This document shows positions 39,530 to 53,627 of a stretch of 64,000 nt of DNA, one piece after another. The DNA comes from Volvox africanus. Lineage: Eukaryota; Chlorophyta; Chlorophyceae; Chlamydomonadales; Volvocaceae. Under the pieces are notes generated by a model. That model saw only the letters and a program-made list of their open reading frames with translations, ran no database searches and was not told the DNA's origin. Every line of letters starts with the position of its first letter. The first letter of the stretch is position 1. The position numbers and the translations under genes are program-made. The stretch spans positions 1,380,001 to 1,444,000 of the forward strand of contig BSDZ01000020.1 of the NCBI GenBank assembly GCA_030268105.1, in the 5' to 3' direction.

Positions 39530-39796
39530 TTTTCAATTATACTTGTATTAAAGGCGAAAGAACACTTGATGCGCTCAGTATTGTTAGACCTGTGTTAGAC
39601 CCATCCTTTGGTTTCGGCGCCATCGGCAAAAAGTAACCTCTCCACCATTCGCAGAGCGACTCCATAGACAATTATCCTATAAATATATCAAACATTATTC
39701 ACTTTGGGGAGTTATTAGCCAGCTGCGTTCATGCAAAGCCAAGAAAGCTACTACGGTAACACGCAGAAACGTCCAGAACATGGTCATAGAAGTGAA

Positions 39797-39801
39797 TTAC
39801 A
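39797..39801 (-). terminator. TGTAA poly(A) signal of TPR-methyltransferase gene
   Basis: TTACA on the plus strand about 300 bases past the stop at 40095, just upstream of the rhodanese gene. Confidence 0.5.
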
Positions 39802-40094
39802 TTTCCTCTTAACATCTTCAGATAAGAAATTGAAGTTCGGAAAGTAAAAAAAATCGTTAATGACGATGAAGGGTTTCAAATCTCTTAGCATGCGCGCCCG
39901 GTCCCTCGCCCGGCAACCGGCAAGCTCTTCTGCTTCCACAAAGCCACTTCGCACATGACATTCTCCCTTGACACCACGTCACTTGTATCCTTGTCCCCTT
40001 GTATAGTTCTGTCTGTAAGTCAATTGACCACATCTACCGCCGCAGCAGGCAGCACACAGAACCCCAGACCTTGCCAACCTGCACACCTACCGAA

Positions 40095-43000
40095 TTACCA
40101 TAAGGTGCTCTCGTACAGCATCACCGAGGCTGGCAGCCTCTCTGGCACCTGCCAACCGGTGGTGCTGGCCTCCCTCAGGAGGTCGACTTCTCGCATCTCA
40201 AACCCCGCACCGCGCAGCGCTCCGAACAGCCTCACGGTCACTGCCTCACTACGGTGCTTGTGGGCCAACAAGAACCGGCAGCCCCGAAAACCTCCCGCAC
40301 CCGCACCCGCACCCGCAGCGCGGCGGATTTCCGCCAGCACCCGCACCAAGATATGCACCTGCACCTCCGAATATACAAGATCTGCCCCTAGCACCCAGGA
40401 ACACATTGGATTCAACCACAAGCCGTGGGTCGCTTCGACCGTCGCCTTCACCTTCGCCATCACAGCTGCAAATGTGGCTGCTTCAAACGCTCGTCCCTCC
40501 CCTCCCTCCCCTCCCTCCCCTCCCTCCCCTCCCTCCCCTCCCTCCCCTCCCTCCCCTCCCTCCCCTCCCTCCCCTCCCTCCCCTCCCTCCCCTCCCTCCC
40601 CTCCCTCCCCTCCCTCCCCTCCCTCCCCTCCCTCCCCTCCTCCGCGGCCCACTCTGTCTCGCTCTTCCACTGCCTTGGCTTCCCGCAATACAAAATCCAC
40701 TCCGGCGGCGGCGGCGGTTGTGGTGATGGCACCCACAGGTGAACCGGTTGTGGTGATGGCGGCGGCGGCGGTGACGATGACGTCAGCGTCCACGGGGCCC
40801 TCCGTCGCCGTTACCGCCCAGGGACCCCTTCCCGTCATCAGCCATGCAGCCGCCGCCGTCGCCGCTGGCACTGACATGGGTGGCAGCTCCTCATCCCCTA
40901 CCTCCCCCTCGCAGTGCCCTGCCGCCGCCCAGTCCAAAACACGTACCCGCACTCGCCCGCCACCCCCTGCAACCAGCCGCGCATTGGCGGCTGCGCACGC
41001 TCTGGCGGCAGGCAGCACCGGCGGCAGGTCCGTCAGGATACAATCGGCGCCGCAAGCCGCTGCGCAAATACCCACAAGGCCCATGCCACAGCCCAGCTCT
41101 AGCACGCGGGCTCCTGGGGAGGGGAGAATCGATTGATTGCTGGGCAGTTGGGGTTGGTGGTACGGAAAATAACCAGCACTGGCACATGGTGGTTGGAGGG
41201 GACAGCATCACGGGACCCGGGGGGGGGGTGAGCAGACACGGGTGCTTGAAGGGGAGGAGTATTTATTGGGTGCGGCGTACGGATGGGAGGAGGATGCCCT
41301 TCGGGGAGGTGGCCTTCCCTAAACACCGGGTGGGAAGGTCCCCCGCCCCACCCCCTTCCCAAACACATGCACACACGCATATACACATAAACACATGCAC
41401 ATACATCTGGCCCGACCCTTCCCACACCCCACCCCTCGGGAATCCACAGCTGCACCGTATTCGTACGCGCTCACCCCTCAAATGGCCTTTTGGTGCTGCG
41501 CCCGCCGTGCCAGCTACCGCCCCCTGCAACGCTGCGTGCCGTACTATGTACGACGCCAACAACACACCGCATTCCCACAGACGCCGGCCTGGTCCTTCTC
41601 CGATTACACCTGCAACCATTCGGGTTTACCCGAATTCAGGAATTACGTAAGCAGATGGATTTTCCTAAGTTTTGTCGGTTGCTCTTTTGAAGACAACAAG
41701 GTCCAGGAACTGCCGTACGACAGGTGATCGTCAAACAAGCCTCGTTTCCTCCACTTCACCCAAGCAGCAACAGTTGGTCTCCAAAAAATATTTCCGATAA
41801 ATATCCAAATATCTGACCGTAAACCATCCTTTGCACTAACCGGCATTTTGCTGCATGCGAAGCCCGGGCAGCCCCACTTCCCGCGCCAGCCGCTCCTGCC
41901 ACAGCTCCGAAACCTCCCGTAATTCCGCTGCTAGCTCAGATTCAAGATCTGGATCCAAATTTGGATCTGTAGCAATCTCCTCCTTCACGCTATTCGTCAA
42001 TGGCTGTGTGATTTGCTCTGAGACATCGAGATCGTGGTAGTTGTGGCAGTTGAGGTGATTGGCGCTGCAGTTGTGGTGACTGTAATCACTACCATGGAAA
42101 GGCTTGCCGGTCGGCCGGGCCTCCAGGGAAGACACGTTCATTACAGCAGATTCTGCTGCAGTCGTACATATTGTGGCCATTTGCGCTGCAGTAGCAGTGG
42201 CAGTAGCAGCTCCGAGATGTGCAGTCAATCGTACTTCTCTTTCAGACAGCTCAGCTGCCGCTCGAGATGCAGAGTAATGTTGGTTGCCGCCGACCGTTGG
42301 AGCGGTGCAAGCTGTAGATCGAGCCATGTCAAAAATCTGTTGGAAATCAACCACCATGAAACCGTTACACATGCTTGGGTGATTAAGAAGTTGAAAAGGC
42401 AGGTATGCAGTACATACACGATGTATATCGTACCATCATTGCGGCATTCAGCTCCCTCAGCGCCTCCTCCAACAGACCGCAGTTACGCAAACAGCGTCCG
42501 TACGACAGGCGCGCGGGCACCCACTGGGAAGTCGGTTATAAGTGGTTGAAGTTGGTTGGAAGTCGTAAGCAATCACGTGACATGTAAAAATCGAACATCG
42601 AACCCAAGTAAGCTATGTTGACAGCAATAGGAAACTTGGAGCCGGGAACAGCTGGTGGGGACAGGTTGAAGGTTCGTGTTCGTTTGCGTGTGTGGTTCGC
42701 CTGTCGCCTGCCATACTGTCATGGGAGAGCGTACGGCAGGTTCTAATAACTGAACGAACAAAACGGACGCCATAATCGTCCAACACGGGGTCCGAGGTCC
42801 CATTCGTGCATTCAGTGATACCCATACGTCATGAAAGACGTACGGTACGCAGGCCAAAATTCGGCTAAAATACGCGATCCTCAACTTCACATTTTCGATG
42901 AATCTACTTATATATATATTCAGGGCACGCAGCCTCCATCCGCGTGTGCGCCCCGAGCTGGACATTGCTGCCCCATTTTGTTGCCTAGACAGGCAACGAT

Positions 43001-43611
43001 ACCTGGAAAACCCCTCCCTGGACCCCCTTACCCTCTCTATACGGCACATTTACCCCTGACATCGCCACAGCCGCAACCCCAACAACCAGGCTCAAGCAGT
43101 AAGGCCCACATCTCAACCGTACCCTGGGCGACAACCGGCAAGCCTCCGCGGCATGGTGCAGCGCCTCCTCCCAGCGAGCCCTCTCCACTTCCTTCCCTAA
43201 TGCCCTCACCGCTCCTTTGCCACCCTCACCACCCTCAACGCCGCTTCCTTCTTCCTCCGCCAGTACGGCAACCTCCATGAGGCACTGCGCCAACATGTCG
43301 TGAATTGCCGCCAGGTCACGAGGAGAGGGCGATGCGTCCGGGTCTGTGCGGATGACCGTGAGCGCATCGCGAAAGTGCCGCACAGCTCCATGAAAGTCAC
43401 CTGCCTCGGCGAGCGTGACTGCGAGGTCACGTAAGGCGACGGAGTCGCCGCCGAGGCTGATGTTTGTGTTGAGATGTGTAAAAATGGAAAAGAGGAAAAG
43501 GGATGGGGGTACGTGTGGGGTTTGGGTTTGGCAGGAGGCCGAAGTTGGCTGATCAGGGGGAGGGGATATTGGGGCATCCGAATGGGCAAAGACACCGATG
43601 CGTTCGTACAT
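40095..43611 (-). CDS. TPR / METTL21-like (Methyltransf_16) protein methyltransferase fusion
   Basis: Exons 43611-43123, 42523-42434, 42336-41841, 41609-41475 and 41113-40095; 742 residues with all phases consistent. The N-terminal part carries tetratricopeptide-like helices: LRDLAVTLAEAGDFHGAVRHF and, across the intron at 43123/42523, ACRLSPR / WVPARLSYGRCLRNCGLLEEAL. Exon 3 is an acidic linker with Asp/Glu-rich ends. The C terminus is a class I methyltransferase of the Methyltransf_16 type: LWECGVLLASYI, the SAM-binding VLELGCGMGLVGICAA, CILTDLPPV, and GADLVYSEVQVHILV. Relatives methylate lysines of eEF1A, eEF2, chaperones and similar proteins; the substrate here is unknown. Between the DW and GADLVY strands there is an insert of more than 100 residues, including a pure Glu-Gly-Gly repeat. 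Start is the ATG at 43611; the first 50 residues are Pro/Thr-rich and could be replaced by an upstream exon. Confidence 0.84.
40495..40641. repeat. In-frame 9-bp minisatellite encoding (Glu-Gly-Gly)n
   Basis: About 16 copies of CCTCCCCTC on the plus strand, read on the minus strand as GAG-GGA-GGG. The unit length keeps the methyltransferase frame open at any copy number. Confidence 0.95.
42524..43122 (-). other. Intron of TPR-methyltransferase gene with an antisense coding-like stretch
   Basis: On the plus strand 42922-43060 is open and reads like protein (RPELDIAAPFCCLDRQRYL), preceded by an acceptor-like TATATTCAG. No partner exons were found, so it is recorded only as a candidate. Confidence 0.25.
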
Positions 43612-44210
43612 CGCAGGTTTGTTACCGACGCTGGAGAATTAGTAACGCTTACACAACCGTTATAACAAGGTAAATTAATGGCGCAGGAGGGGCTGTTTAG
43701 GGCGAGCCGCCCACAATGCAACCCCCTACCTTTCAGAAAGGCTCATGGAACTTTTGACAGCATCCATAATCGGAAATGGCCGCGCTGGTATGCCTGTGTG
43801 CTAATGTTAATTATTATTCAAGGTAATAGCACTACCGTAATAGCAGTTGCTGCCAATAAGGAACGCCATCGGCTGCGCGAGATGAAGTACTCAGCCTCGG
43901 AAGGTTATGGTAGAACAGATGATGCACACCATTAATTGAAACATCACGTAATCACGTACATCACTAGCAAGTTTTATGCCCCATTACTTACGAGCATCAA
44001 CGTCTATAGGAGTATAATTGGCATGCTGAGGCTTTCGGAAACCGGAATTCAGTTTTTGATGGTTGCTTAACGGCAGCTGGCGTTCATTTCAACCTTGAAT
44101 CAATACAGTTACATCTAAAAGAACAGCTTTATACTGTCAAAAAGCTCTAGAATTGCAATACCTTGACGCGATCCATTTCTAGAAGCAAAGGAAGCCACCC
44201 TTCAACAAGC

Positions 44211-45261
44211 ATGCCGATCTACGGTGTACCTTTCAAAGACGAGCAACTATTTAGCTTGGTAAATATCATTCTCCCGGGATGGTTGCTTCTGTTAGTGGCT
44301 CCTCGCTGGCGTCATTCGCAGACGATCAGCGCGGTTGCGGGAATTGCTATGTCGCTCCTTTATGCTGCGCTTCTCATTTCTTCGTTATTTTTTTCGAAGA
44401 GTGACGAAAAATTGGATCCTGCTGATATGTTCACTTACGAGGTAACGGAAGATAGAAGGTCGACGACGGAGACGGGAAGTGATACCACTGAGCCGCTTGG
44501 CCGGCGTCAAACCTGCTCGGTTGTCCCGCACAGACTGTTCTTGTTTGCATAGTTGAGCTATCCACGTTTCACTTGGAAAAGCGGAAATGGAAGGCATTTC
44601 GAGGGGTAATAGTCCCAAAACACTCTGCAGGGTGTCGTGCGGCTCCTGGCGAATCGGGCCGCCGCGCTGCCTTGTTGGGTACACTTCGCCGCCTTCGACC
44701 TGTGAGTGCCTGCGCAAAAGCGCACAGTGAATGGTTTTTGAAAAGAAACCAACGTCCCAAGCGAAGTTTTGCAGATATGTTTTGGGCCCCACAATATGTG
44801 GTCGCACCCGCACTAGTAAATGATGGAATCGTGTCCCCCAGCTCTCAAATTGCCTTCGGGATATAAGACATTCAAGGCATAAGTTTCAAGAGATACAGCC
44901 AATTACATCAAGGCATAAGAATGGATCACGGACACATGCAATAATCATATGCAGTCAACTATAACTTGACGTCCACTGTGTATCCCTTACCCTTTCTTTC
45001 CTCCCCTTACCTCAGTTGGGTAGGTCGGTGGATCGCGGAGGACTCCGTGAAACGTAATGTGCCACATGTGCTAATGGCACCGTGCCTTTTCTTAACCATG
45101 ATGTTCGGTAAGACTGATAACAAACGTCTGCATGTTTCACTCCTACGCTAATTCAATTCTTTCTACCTTTGTTAGGCCCTGCTGGCCTCCTGCTATACCA
45201 CTGCATTCGCGCGCCTTTCAACGGAATTATACGCCAAATTGAACACAAAAAGAAGTTATGA
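44211..45261 (+). CDS. ABA4-like (DUF4281) membrane protein, candidate neoxanthin synthesis factor
   Basis: Exons 44211-44441, 44631-44701, 45016-45107 and 45176-45261; 159 residues, phases consistent. Four hydrophobic segments match the ABA4 pattern: LFSLVNIILPGWLLLLVAPRW, a helix after QTISAVAGIAMSLLYAALL, WVHFAAFDLWVGRWIAEDS across the 44701/45016 junction, and HVLMAPCLFLTMMFGPAGLLL. In Arabidopsis ABA4 is needed for conversion of violaxanthin to neoxanthin in plastid membranes. The start at 44211 (MPIYGVPFKDEQLF) leaves no transit peptide, so either an upstream exon supplies one or the protein is not plastid-directed. It is divergent from the TPR-methyltransferase gene (600 bp) and convergent with beta-tubulin. 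Confidence 0.88.
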
Positions 45262-45272
45262 GAAGTATCACT

Positions 45273-45277
45273 TGTAA
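45273..45277 (+). terminator. TGTAA motif after ABA4-like gene
   Basis: Only 12 bases after the stop at 45261, which would give a very short 3' UTR. Confidence 0.3.
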
Positions 45278-45983
45278 CGTGTTCCTCAGAATTATTTGGG
45301 GATTGATATCCTATGAACCCTATAACCATGATTTCTCGGATTGATAGCAGGAGTAAATTGACTGACAGTATCAGTCGACGGAATTTACACGTCGTTCGGC
45401 AGGCTCGTAGAAGTCTCCTTGATAACACAGCCGAATTTACTTTCAGGGTCCTGTACCATTCGATTAATTGTACAAGCCCCCTGCAGCCTGAAACGCTGTT
45501 AGGCTCTGGAGCGCACGCTATTCAGCCAGGAACAAACGCACATTAGACCGCTCATGAAGCTGCAACAACACCATTTATACGTCAGGGGTGGTCCGAGAAC
45601 AACAAGTCTCAAGTAAATACCGCACAAAAAGAAGTAAACCGTGGCACAGGCTTCCCCATCCACACAAAATGCATGGATTCTAGGGTGCGTGCTGACGCCT
45701 CATCACGATGTGCAAAATGTATGCATTTAGATCAGTTCTGTTTGGTGAATCACCAAAATCAGACTAAGCAGCGAAGCTGCTGTACGCATAACTCGGCCAT
45801 AAATCGCAACGCACGGCACGCCGGGGCAAATTCCTGCTGCTCGCGTCCGCTCGCACATTCACCCATGAAAACCTACAGCTTAAACAAAACTCTACGTAAA
45901 ACACTGCCTATATCTGCTGTACATGCTGCTGCATCTTACCCTCTCGTCCCCCTGCAGTCAAATCCCGATCCTGAAAGTCTTGT

Positions 45984-47866
<1,883 letters not shown>

Positions 47867-48015
47867 GGTTACTGGTTGCAGAGGCTGGAAAGCCGAGGAG
47901 GATTGGGACGCGGACGCGAGGTCTCACGCAAGATGGAACAAGTACTTATGTTTTGGAAACAGGTATGTGTATAATGAGCAAATAGAACTCGATTTAATGA
48001 AGGTATGAGCTGAGT

Positions 48016-48026
48016 GCCTTTTGAGC
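48016..48026 (-). promoter_or_regulatory. Possible tub-box-like element
   Basis: GCTCAAAAGGC on the minus strand, 150 bases upstream of the beta-tubulin ATG, resembles the volvocine tub box GCTC(G/C)AAGGC that drives deflagellation- and cell-cycle-linked expression. A second similar motif, GTTCGAAGGC, is at 48086-48095 but on the opposite strand. Neither is an exact match. Confidence 0.3.
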
Positions 48027-50604
48027 TATTTCTCGGCGCGTCCGCCGTACAGTTGTACTAGGACATTCGAAATTTATTTCTGATGGTTCGAAGGCTCATG
48101 CACGACGTCCTGGATTCTGGGCGAATGGTGCGGGATGCATGGAGTTGCAGATTGCCCAACATCAGGAAAGGTCGTTCCAAATGAAGTGTCTGCCAATGTG
48201 CGTAGCGTCCGCGCCCCCTCAATTCCATCGCCGAGTACGTATCTTATTTTGTCGCTTCGTCAGAGTAAGGTATTGGCTGATTTCTATTGTTATGATCTAT
48301 ACGCACTGGTAGTTTTCCTGCCGCGTTGGTAATTCATCGGCACGTTTGGGCTGGAGCCGAAATGGAGACGCACGGAATCAATTAATTTCCAACACTGTAT
48401 CTCTCACAAAGGACTGCTGCCTTTCCATCTAATGCCTTTGAAGCAAAGGAAGCGCTCCGGGCGTCGTGGACAGTCATCCCGGGGCAACGCGGCTAGGCAT
48501 TCAACCCCTTTTGGGGTGATTGAATAGTCACAAACATGCCTACCAAAAGTTCAAGATTTTCCTGGCATCGGATCGTTTCATCCAGCTACGATGATGCCAG
48601 GCGTCCCACGTCCCTTTCGACCGCCAGGCTGCGTCATTCTCAGCATGATGAGTTATCACCATCTGGGTATTTCTTACTTTATACTACTATCTAGAGCATG
48701 AGCGCTGTCATGGAAGGCAGGATAGATAACCGCATTGAGTAGCGAACACATCTACGTGCATCTAAGTCATCATAAATGGCGACTATTTCTTTCGTGCCGT
48801 GGATAAATGATACGTCGAACATGTGAAGGGGTTTGGTATGGCTGGGGAACTCCCCGCCCACAACTCGTTCACACCCGCCTTCATCAGCTCTTAACTACTT
48901 GGTTCGCTGCCCCCCCTGACGCGTATTAATCATTACCGCCATGCCATAAGACTTTGGTGAGGGTCAGATCCCTCCTTCCGTATTTACAGGGACAGTGGCA
49001 TGAACACGAACACACCAGTACACGCAATAACGGCGTGTTGTGGGAACTAACAGTGTCTTTTGATAATACTACCAATACACCGCAAAAGGAATGTCGATGC
49101 TCATGTTAAGACGAAGATGCGCTGATGTGCTAGCATGTCGCCACCGAACAATGTTACCGTGAGTACATCATGAATGCATCAGCAGACCCACCCTTGTTGT
49201 GTGAAAAGCCCAAGGTCCCACATTACGATAAGACCACAATACAGTTTCCATTCTGAACCCGAAACCCCGGTTATCTAGGAACGGAGCAAACCAGGAATAG
49301 TGCCGCGAAGAGTGTTGTAAACGGAGGTAAGTCAAAAGATGGCCTCCATACACACACGGACACAGGCGCCTTTCATCAGAGCGTGCTTACAGCTAACAGA
49401 AACGGACTCTGTTCTTCCAGAATCTGTCTGTATACGAATGGACCATGCGGCTGGGTCCATCCGCGTTCCTCCGTTTTACGCCTCCGATCAATCGGTTGGG
49501 GGTGTGTAGTCGGGATGGAGACATTACCCCGATAAAGAACGCTATGTCTGCGGGAGTGAGTGCCCACAGTGCGTTCCAGCCCTTCCAAAATTGCTGCCGC
49601 TTTGACAGCAACGCTCTCTCTTCCCTCTCTCCCTCCCTTCCTCTTTTCCTTTTTTCTCCTTCTCTGAGGCTTCCCCTCTGCTCGCCCGCTCTACAGTACT
49701 GTGCCCTCCGGCATGTGGCTACAGAAGCATCAGGACCCAAAGATTCGGATTTCCCCGTGATTTTGGTGCCCATCCTATAAAACACTTTCACAAACACAAA
49801 CACAAACGCAGACGCAGACGCAAACGCAGACGCAAACGCAGACGCATGGCTGCGTGTACAGTCGTTCGGGGGATCCATCGGAGGCACATACATCTTCCCT
49901 GCATCTGGTTGCCTTTTAATTAATCACAAACACAAACACATGCAGATATACTCATAACGGACACACAAACCACATGTACAATTGCAGATATACATATGCA
50001 CAAAGACACACAAACACACACACACACACATACAACGAGGATGCACTCAAAAAGATGAGTTCAGGAGAGAATGATCCAGAATTCCTATGACATAACACAA
50101 TAATACACCAATATCGATACCAGGTTCATTCGAGAAGTCGATGACGTCCTGCATCCGATCACTCACATCGTCTTCATACATATTGCGCCAAAAAGAAAAT
50201 TGAACATGCCCCTCTCTTTCAGGGCTTTGCCCTTCCCTGTCCTCTTCCTACCCTACCCTACCTACCCTGCCCAGTCCCTGCCGTGCCCGCCTTCACCCGC
50301 CTGCATCACTATCACCTGCTCGCGCACCGGCTCCACGTCCGCGTCCGCGTCCGCGTCCACTCTCTCCTCCTCCAGCACCACCAACCCCTCTACTACCTGC
50401 CGTCACCAGCTGTAAATCACAGTGGTAGTGAAGGTGGTGATAGTTGGTATATCGTGTGCTTCTTCTCAACAGCTGTAAGCACAACGTCTGTCGTTTAACC
50501 ATTCGGCTTCCCACCTCCCAGGCCGCCCCTCCTTAAACAGGGCAGAAGGAAACCCTGAGTAGCCCTTCAGACCACTACGCCAAGGGCCCCCTCCCCCACC
50601 CCTT
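48027..50604. other. Long region without a supported gene
   Basis: Includes the beta-tubulin promoter side and the 3' side of the glycerate kinase gene. Open frames at 49393-49893 (-) and 49445-49780 (+) overlap and I could not decide between them; the minus one contains FWKGWNALWALTPADIAFF. A GCAGAC/GCAAAC repeat lies at 49789-49846 and CA repeats near 50005-50030. Nothing recognised. Confidence 0.45.
49789..49846. repeat. ACGCAG/ACGCAA hexamer repeat
   Basis: Short tandem array of ACAAAC grading into ACGCAGACGCAA units. Confidence 0.85.
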
Positions 50605-53237
50605 CTAGACTACTGGCGCCGGCTGTTTCGCGATGGGAGATCGGTTCTGGTCCACCTCAAGGATCAGAGTGCGGCCGCTGCGGGCCGTTGTGGGTCCGGC
50701 TGCGTAGAGCCCCGGCAAGTAGGCGGAGTAGGCGGGGATGAAGCGCGATACGAAGTCCGCGATCTGCTCCGCGGTCATTCCGTTCTTGCCGCTGGCCTTC
50801 ATGCGCTCCTCCGCTTGCAAGCGCCACTTGTACACCCACTGTTGGGGGAGAGTCGAGATTGGTGGTGTGGTGTGGTGTGGTGTGGTGCAACTCAGCAGCT
50901 CAGACACATGTGTGCTGTCTTGTGGAGTGGGGTGGGGTTGTGTATGCGGGGTACGGCGGACCCCGGGGGAGGTGGGGAAACCACGGCGAAATCGACGACA
51001 GGGACGGCGGTTTTGAGGTCGCCGTATGAAATCGGAACCATGTGTTGTGTACCCTGGGAAATCATGTAACTTCCTAAAAGCAAACAGATAGATAGACAGA
51101 CAGAGCCAGAGACAGACAGACAGAAAGACAGACCGAGACAGGCAGGCAGGCAGAGACAGACCCCCATGAAGACCCCCTACGCCGGGACGGCCACTCAAGC
51201 AACCTGGGGGTCGCCGATTCGGACGACCAGCCAGCTGTCCACCAGCTCGTCCCATGCGGCCTTGTACGACTTCAGGTGCTCATTCACCGCCACCAGCGCC
51301 GGCTCCACAGCCGCGGCGGCCGGGGGGTCCACCGGGGCAAACCCGCTCATCCAGCCCTCGAAGAAAACCACATCCAGGGGCCCCGAAACCACCGGCCAGG
51401 TGGAGGCGGCAGCGCGATCGCCACGGCCGCCGTACGAGGATTTATCGTACCTGTGGTACAGGGTAAGTGTGGCGATGGAGTGCAAACGGTGGAAGGAGGG
51501 ACGGGAGGGCGGCAACCGTTTGGCGACATGAGGACCGGCAGCATAGCGGACCGGCAGCAGCTCACCGTCCTCTCCCTAACGCACTTCCCCCTTCTGTCCA
51601 CTACGGCATTTTGGCTGTGTCTTGTCTTGTCTTATCTACCAACCCAACCGCGCCCTCAACCCAGCACTCGAACTTCAACCCCCCTTCCCCCTTTGCCCTT
51701 CCCGTCAGCCCTCCTCAAACCGTAACACGCTTCACACCCCCTCCCCCCTTTCTTCCCTGAACCAAAAATTACTCTTCTCGCACCCGTCGAATACGAATAC
51801 GTCTACTATAACCCTTTCCTCCCCTCTCCCCCGCATTCCTCACCTGGGCACCGCCACGCTGTGTCCCGGGGTCGTCAAACCCCGCAGCCGCTTCACCGTC
51901 TCCGTCCCCAGAGCCAAATCGTGAGTACCCGCATTGCCACGCAGCTGCAGCAGCCGGTTGTCCGGATTGGCTGCCGCCAGCGCCGTCTGGTCGGCATTCG
52001 TCAGGTAGAAGTCATCGATGGAGACGGATGCGGCCGGGCGACCCAGCCAGTTGAAGAGCTGCTCCAGCTGCTCCACGATGGTGGTCTTTCCGCAACCCTG
52101 AGGCGCTGAAATACCCAGCTGAGGTGAGGGGGTGCCAAAGAGGAGATGCGGGCGGCAGAAAGAGATGCGGTAGAAAGAGTGAGATGAGGACGCAGAAGTA
52201 GCAGGAGCATATCAGGCAGTCGGCGAGGGGCCTGAGGGAGTGGACCTGTGGGGATCACGGAGCAGCACGTGGGATTGTGAATAAACCTCAATTCATCTTT
52301 TTACCCCTTCTGGGCCCCTCTTCTGGCCCCCCTTCTGACCCTCTTTTGGGCGATGCGTAAATGAAGCCGCGCATCCAACATATCTCATGTCCCCTGGGCT
52401 TCTCCCCGACCCCCCCCCATTTTCTCTCCCCTCCAAGCCCCCCCTTCTCTGGCCCTCTCACATACAGGCACACAGACACCAAGGGATAATAGGGGCCAGT
52501 TGGCTGGGATGACCTCTCACCACAAGCGCCGTCTGGTGGCCCTCGCGGCGGTGTTGTTCCAGCTGCCGAGAAACCCACCAGTACACCGGCAGGTAGTAGT
52601 GGTAGATCCGCAGCCTTTAAGGCAGGAAGAAAGTAAGGCAGGGTGCACAGGCAAGCGTCTGCCAGAGGGGTACGGCTGCGGGTGTGGAAGATATTGTTGA
52701 TCTGTCATTGGAATAGGTACCACTAAAGAAGGGCGATAGGAGAGGATGGATAAGAAAGAAAGGAAAGAGGTTGAACCGAGTAAATGGCGTCAGGGTGGAA
52801 GGGGACCACCTCGATGGCCAAATGGATAAAAGGGCGCGCCGCACGACGCGCGGAACTCAGCTTTCCCCAGTCGTCGTGCTGGGACCCTTCCCCTTTGCCG
52901 CCCGGTAGACAGGCGCTCCTGAACAACCATCTTCCTACTTTTGAATGGGATCCAGGTTTTCGTGGTCAAAAGCCAGCTGCACAGCAAGCTGTCGGCCCAA
53001 GCGTTCCCATTCCTCGGCATGAGCTTCAACTGCCTCGGACGCGATGCCGCAAGAGGTCAATAGAGGTCCAGATTGAATGTAGCTAATGAGATCTGATGGT
53101 GGGGATGTCTGGCGTACATTCGAGGGGGCAAGTGATGTTGGAGAAACTGAGGCCATGGCTACACGACGTGGCGTTCTGCATCTTGGTACACGCAATATCT
53201 TGGCGGATTGGCAGTTGACTTTCGAGGCAAGCCGCAT
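50605..53237 (-). CDS. GLYK: D-glycerate 3-kinase, chloroplast
   Basis: Exons 53237-52939, 52614-52521, 52118-51844, 51450-51204 and 50838-50605; 382 residues, all phases consistent. The enzyme phosphorylates D-glycerate to 3-phosphoglycerate with ATP, the last step of photorespiration in the chloroplast. The N terminus (MRLASKVNCQSAKILRVPRC) is basic and hydroxylated as in transit peptides. The P-loop GISAPQGCGKTT is complete and followed by SIDDFYL, RGNAGTHDL, then VVFFEGWMSGF, and WVYKWRLQAEERM, all in the order seen in plant and cyanobacterial GLYK. No damage or insertions. Divergent from the universal stress protein gene. Confidence 0.96.
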
Positions 53238-53627
53238 CTTGTCGTAGATATAAATGCCTCGTCTGGAGGCTGACGATACACGATAGGCAATAGACGATAG
53301 GCACCCAACCGCGCTACTTGAACTTTAGCTCCGAGCTTAAGCTAAATATTTCGGTTCTGATTTTGAATTCATCAATTAGCTATAACGCGATCTCCCAACT
53401 GCCAGGCGAAACTCCGTACACATACGGCATAATTTCCGTCAGTCTCACACTCTGGAAGCCTACTTACGTCCTCTTTGTCTGCAATTTGGCGTTCGCAAGA
53501 AATACGTTATCGACTGACACATTCAATTTTCGAAACCTAGGCTCTTGGCATAAGAAAAACTCCGGAACAGTCCCGGACATTACGATAGGGCTCCTCGTCA
53601 CAAAGACGATAGGTTGTCAAAAGCACC
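53238..53627. promoter_or_regulatory. Shared 390-bp spacer between divergent GLYK and USP genes
   Basis: The two start codons are 390 bp apart and face away from each other, so both promoters and 5' UTRs must lie here. No TATA box or known element was recognised. Confidence 0.4.

Noticed and set aside
39955..41136. 393-codon plus-strand open frame, Pro/Ser/Ala-rich
   Set aside because: Shadow of the methyltransferase exon on the other strand, which has clear family motifs.
42831..43280. 149-codon plus-strand open frame
   Set aside because: Overlaps the TPR exon in antisense; Pro-rich composition explained by the other strand.
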